This document shows, one piece after another, positions 5,968 to 7,781 of a DNA stretch of 7,781 nucleotides. Position 1 is the stretch's first letter. Each line of letters begins with the position of its first letter. The DNA is from JAUWMV01 sp964562425 (GTDB taxonomy: Bacteria > UBP14 > UBA6098 > B30-G16): positions 1 through 7,781 of the forward strand of contig CAZLTJ010000097.1 of the NCBI GenBank assembly GCA_964562425.1. The letters are read 5' to 3'. The notes beneath the pieces are model-generated. The model saw only the letters and a program-made list of their open reading frames with translations, ran no database searches and was not told where the DNA came from. A program made the position numbers and the translations under genes.

Positions 5968-7743
5968 ATGTCGGAGAAAGTTGGACGCACGATTAAAGTT
6001 GCAGGACCTCTGGTTGTAGCTGAGAATATGTCCGGTACAAGAATGTACGACGTTGTAAGGGTTTCCGAGCAGAAACTTATCGGTGAAGTTATCGAACTTA
6101 GAAACGATCTCGCATCCATTCAGGTTTATGAGGAAACCGGTGGAATCGGTGTTGGAGAACCAGTTTATTTGACTGGACTACCACTATCGGCGGAATTAGG
6201 ACCGGGACTAATTACGTCAATTTTTGATGGTATTCAGAGACCATTAGCACAAATTGTTAAAGAGTCTGGCGACTATATTCATCGTGGGATTTATATCCCC
6301 GGGCTTTCCAGAACTGCAAAATGGCATTTTGTGCCCACTAAATCTCCAGGAGATAGCATTGTTGAAGGTGACATTATTGGTACTGTGAAAGAAACAGAGA
6401 TTGTTTTGCACAGAATTATTGTTCCTCCCGGAATTTTTGGAATTATCGAGGATATAAAAGAGGGCGATTTTACTGTAACAGATACAATTTGTATAATAAA
6501 GAATGATTCAGGTGAAAATTTGGAATTACCAATGATTCAAATTTGGCCTGTTCGTGTTCCCAGACCTTATCGCAGTAAGCACAAGCCTACAATACCATTA
6601 GTGACTGGACAGCGAATTATAGACACATTTTTTCCGGTTGCCAAAGGTGGCACAGCATGCGTCCCCGGACCGTTCGGATCTGGTAAAACAGTTATACAGC
6701 ATCAGCTTGCAAAATGGTGTGACGCTGAAATAATTGTCTATGTAGGCTGTGGAGAACGCGGTAACGAAATGACAGACGTTCTAACAGAATTCCCTGAACT
6801 TATCGACCCAACCTCCGGAAGACCGCTTATGGAGCGTACGGTGCTGATTGCAAACACATCCAACATGCCTGTTGCAGCTCGAGAGGCATCGGTTTACACC
6901 GGTGTAACCATTGCGGAGTATTTCCGCGACATGGGTTATTCTGTTGCTTTAATGGCGGATTCAACTTCGCGGTGGGCTGAGGCTATGCGCGAGATATCCG
7001 GTCGACTTGAGGAAATGCCCGGTGAAGAGGGTTATCCGGCATACCTGGGCAGAAGAATTGCCGAGTTTTATGAGAGGTCTGGATTCGTTCGTACACTTGG
7101 TTCGGATGATAGAATTGGTGCATTGTCGATTATTGGCGCAGTTTCTCCACCGGGTGGCGACCTGTCAGATCCTGTTGTGCAGTCGACACTAAGAGTGGTT
7201 AGAGTTTTTTGGTGCCTTACTGCAGAACTAGCGTATCAACGCCATTTCCCTGCTATTTCCTGGCTTAATAGTTACTCTCTTTATCATGATAATCTTGATC
7301 CATGGTTAATTGAAAATAATGGAGAGGAATTTATTGTTCTGAGAAACTATGCATTGGAGCTATTACAGAAGGAAGCAGAACTCGAGGAAATTGTAAGGTT
7401 GGTTGGTGCGGAATCACTCCCTGAAAGGGACAGACTGATTCTCGAGGTGGCTAAATCGATACGAGAGGATTATCTCCAGCAAAGTGCATTCGATGTTAAC
7501 GATGCATATTGTACCAGTAAGAAACAGAAATTACTGCTCGATCTTATACTTTTCTTTGAGGTTGAAGCAAAGCGAGCTCTCGATGCCGACATTCCTTTTG
7601 ATAAAATTGCATATCTTCCGCAAAGAGAGCTTATTGCGAGAGCAAAATACATAAAAGAGGATCTAGTTGAAAAAGAATATCCCAAAATAAAAGAGAAAGT
7701 CAAAAAGGGTATCGATAAACTAATCGTCGAATTCAAAGAATAA
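5968..7743 (+). CDS. atpA: V/A-type ATPase catalytic subunit A
   Basis: Nucleotide-binding catalytic subunit of the V1/A1 head of a rotary ATPase that couples ATP turnover to H+ or Na+ transport. The 591 residues match the family (~580-600). The N-terminal beta-barrel is ~1-70 (GRTIKVAGPLVVAENM). Residues ~110-190 form the A-subunit-specific insertion absent from F-type beta subunits (GDIIGTV, PPGIFG). The P-loop GPFGSGKT is at 234-241, GCGERGNEM with the catalytic Glu263 at 261-269, Walker B SVALMADSTSRWAEAMRE at 325-342, and SPPGGDLSDPV at 393-403. The C-terminal helical domain is ~440-591. GAAAGG lies 10 nt before the ATG. A reverse-strand frame over the 3' end is only a shadow. The gene upstream is glgA, not another ATPase gene; the partner B and D subunits would be expected downstream. 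Ion specificity cannot be read from this subunit. Confidence 0.96.
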   Translation: MSEKVGRTIKVAGPLVVAENMSGTRMYDVVRVSEQKLIGEVIELRNDLASIQVYEETGGIGVGEPVYLTGLPLSAELGPGLITSIFDGIQRPLAQIVKESGDYIHRGIYIPGLSRTAKWHFVPTKSPGDSIVEGDIIGTVKETEIVLHRIIVPPGIFGIIEDIKEGDFTVTDTICIIKNDSGENLELPMIQIWPVRVPRPYRSKHKPTIPLVTGQRIIDTFFPVAKGGTACVPGPFGSGKTVIQHQLAKWCDAEIIVYVGCGERGNEMTDVLTEFPELIDPTSGRPLMERTVLIANTSNMPVAAREASVYTGVTIAEYFRDMGYSVALMADSTSRWAEAMREISGRLEEMPGEEGYPAYLGRRIAEFYERSGFVRTLGSDDRIGALSIIGAVSPPGGDLSDPVVQSTLRVVRVFWCLTAELAYQRHFPAISWLNSYSLYHDNLDPWLIENNGEEFIVLRNYALELLQKEAELEEIVRLVGAESLPERDRLILEVAKSIREDYLQQSAFDVNDAYCTSKKQKLLLDLILFFEVEAKRALDADIPFDKIAYLPQRELIARAKYIKEDLVEKEYPKIKEKVKKGIDKLIVEFKE

Positions 7744-7781
7744 CTTCATTTGAAAGCGAAAGGCCTTCATAAATCCACAAA

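Noticed and set aside
7470..7736. Minus-strand frame at the 3' end of the ATPase gene
   Set aside because: It is a Ser/Phe-rich antisense shadow of the subunit A C-terminal helices, with no family resemblance.

Overview
The window looks like low-GC bacterial DNA from an uncultured lineage of the FCB superphylum or the neighbouring WOR-3/Cloacimonadota-type groups. This is inferred from a type IX secretion (T9SS) type A C-terminal sorting signal, a secreted beta-propeller with near-identical blades, a V/A-type ATPase catalytic subunit, and many short palindromic repeats. No marker gene is present, so the placement is tentative.

Left part (1-1792, minus strand). A secreted, T9SS-sorted seven-bladed propeller protein starts at 1510 and runs off the left edge. 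Its blades are encoded by 156-bp in-frame tandem repeats. Between it and the next gene upstream (1511-1792) lies a cluster of short perfect palindromes and a decayed C-terminal T9SS sorting domain (1643-1780), left over from a lost secreted-protein gene. The ribosome binding site and first ~25 codons of the propeller gene lie inside this palindrome-rich material.

Centre (1793-3487). A complete pyrimidine-nucleoside (thymidine) phosphorylase is on the minus strand with a strong RBS and a plausible promoter. A very AT-rich 345-bp divergent intergenic region follows.

Right part (3488-7781, plus strand). A lipoprotein with a fibronectin-III-like domain (best start TTG at 3488) sits 31 bp before a complete ADP-glucose-dependent glycogen synthase (glgA), probably in one transcript. 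A 142-bp gap with a good sigma70-like promoter leads to a complete V/A-type ATPase subunit A. The 38 bp after its stop hold no recognisable feature, and any further ATPase genes lie outside the window.

The metabolic genes (nucleoside salvage, glycogen synthesis, ion-translocating ATPase) look ordinary and intact. The unusual biology is in the first 1.8 kb, where palindromic repeats, a gene remnant and a modular surface protein are intermixed.
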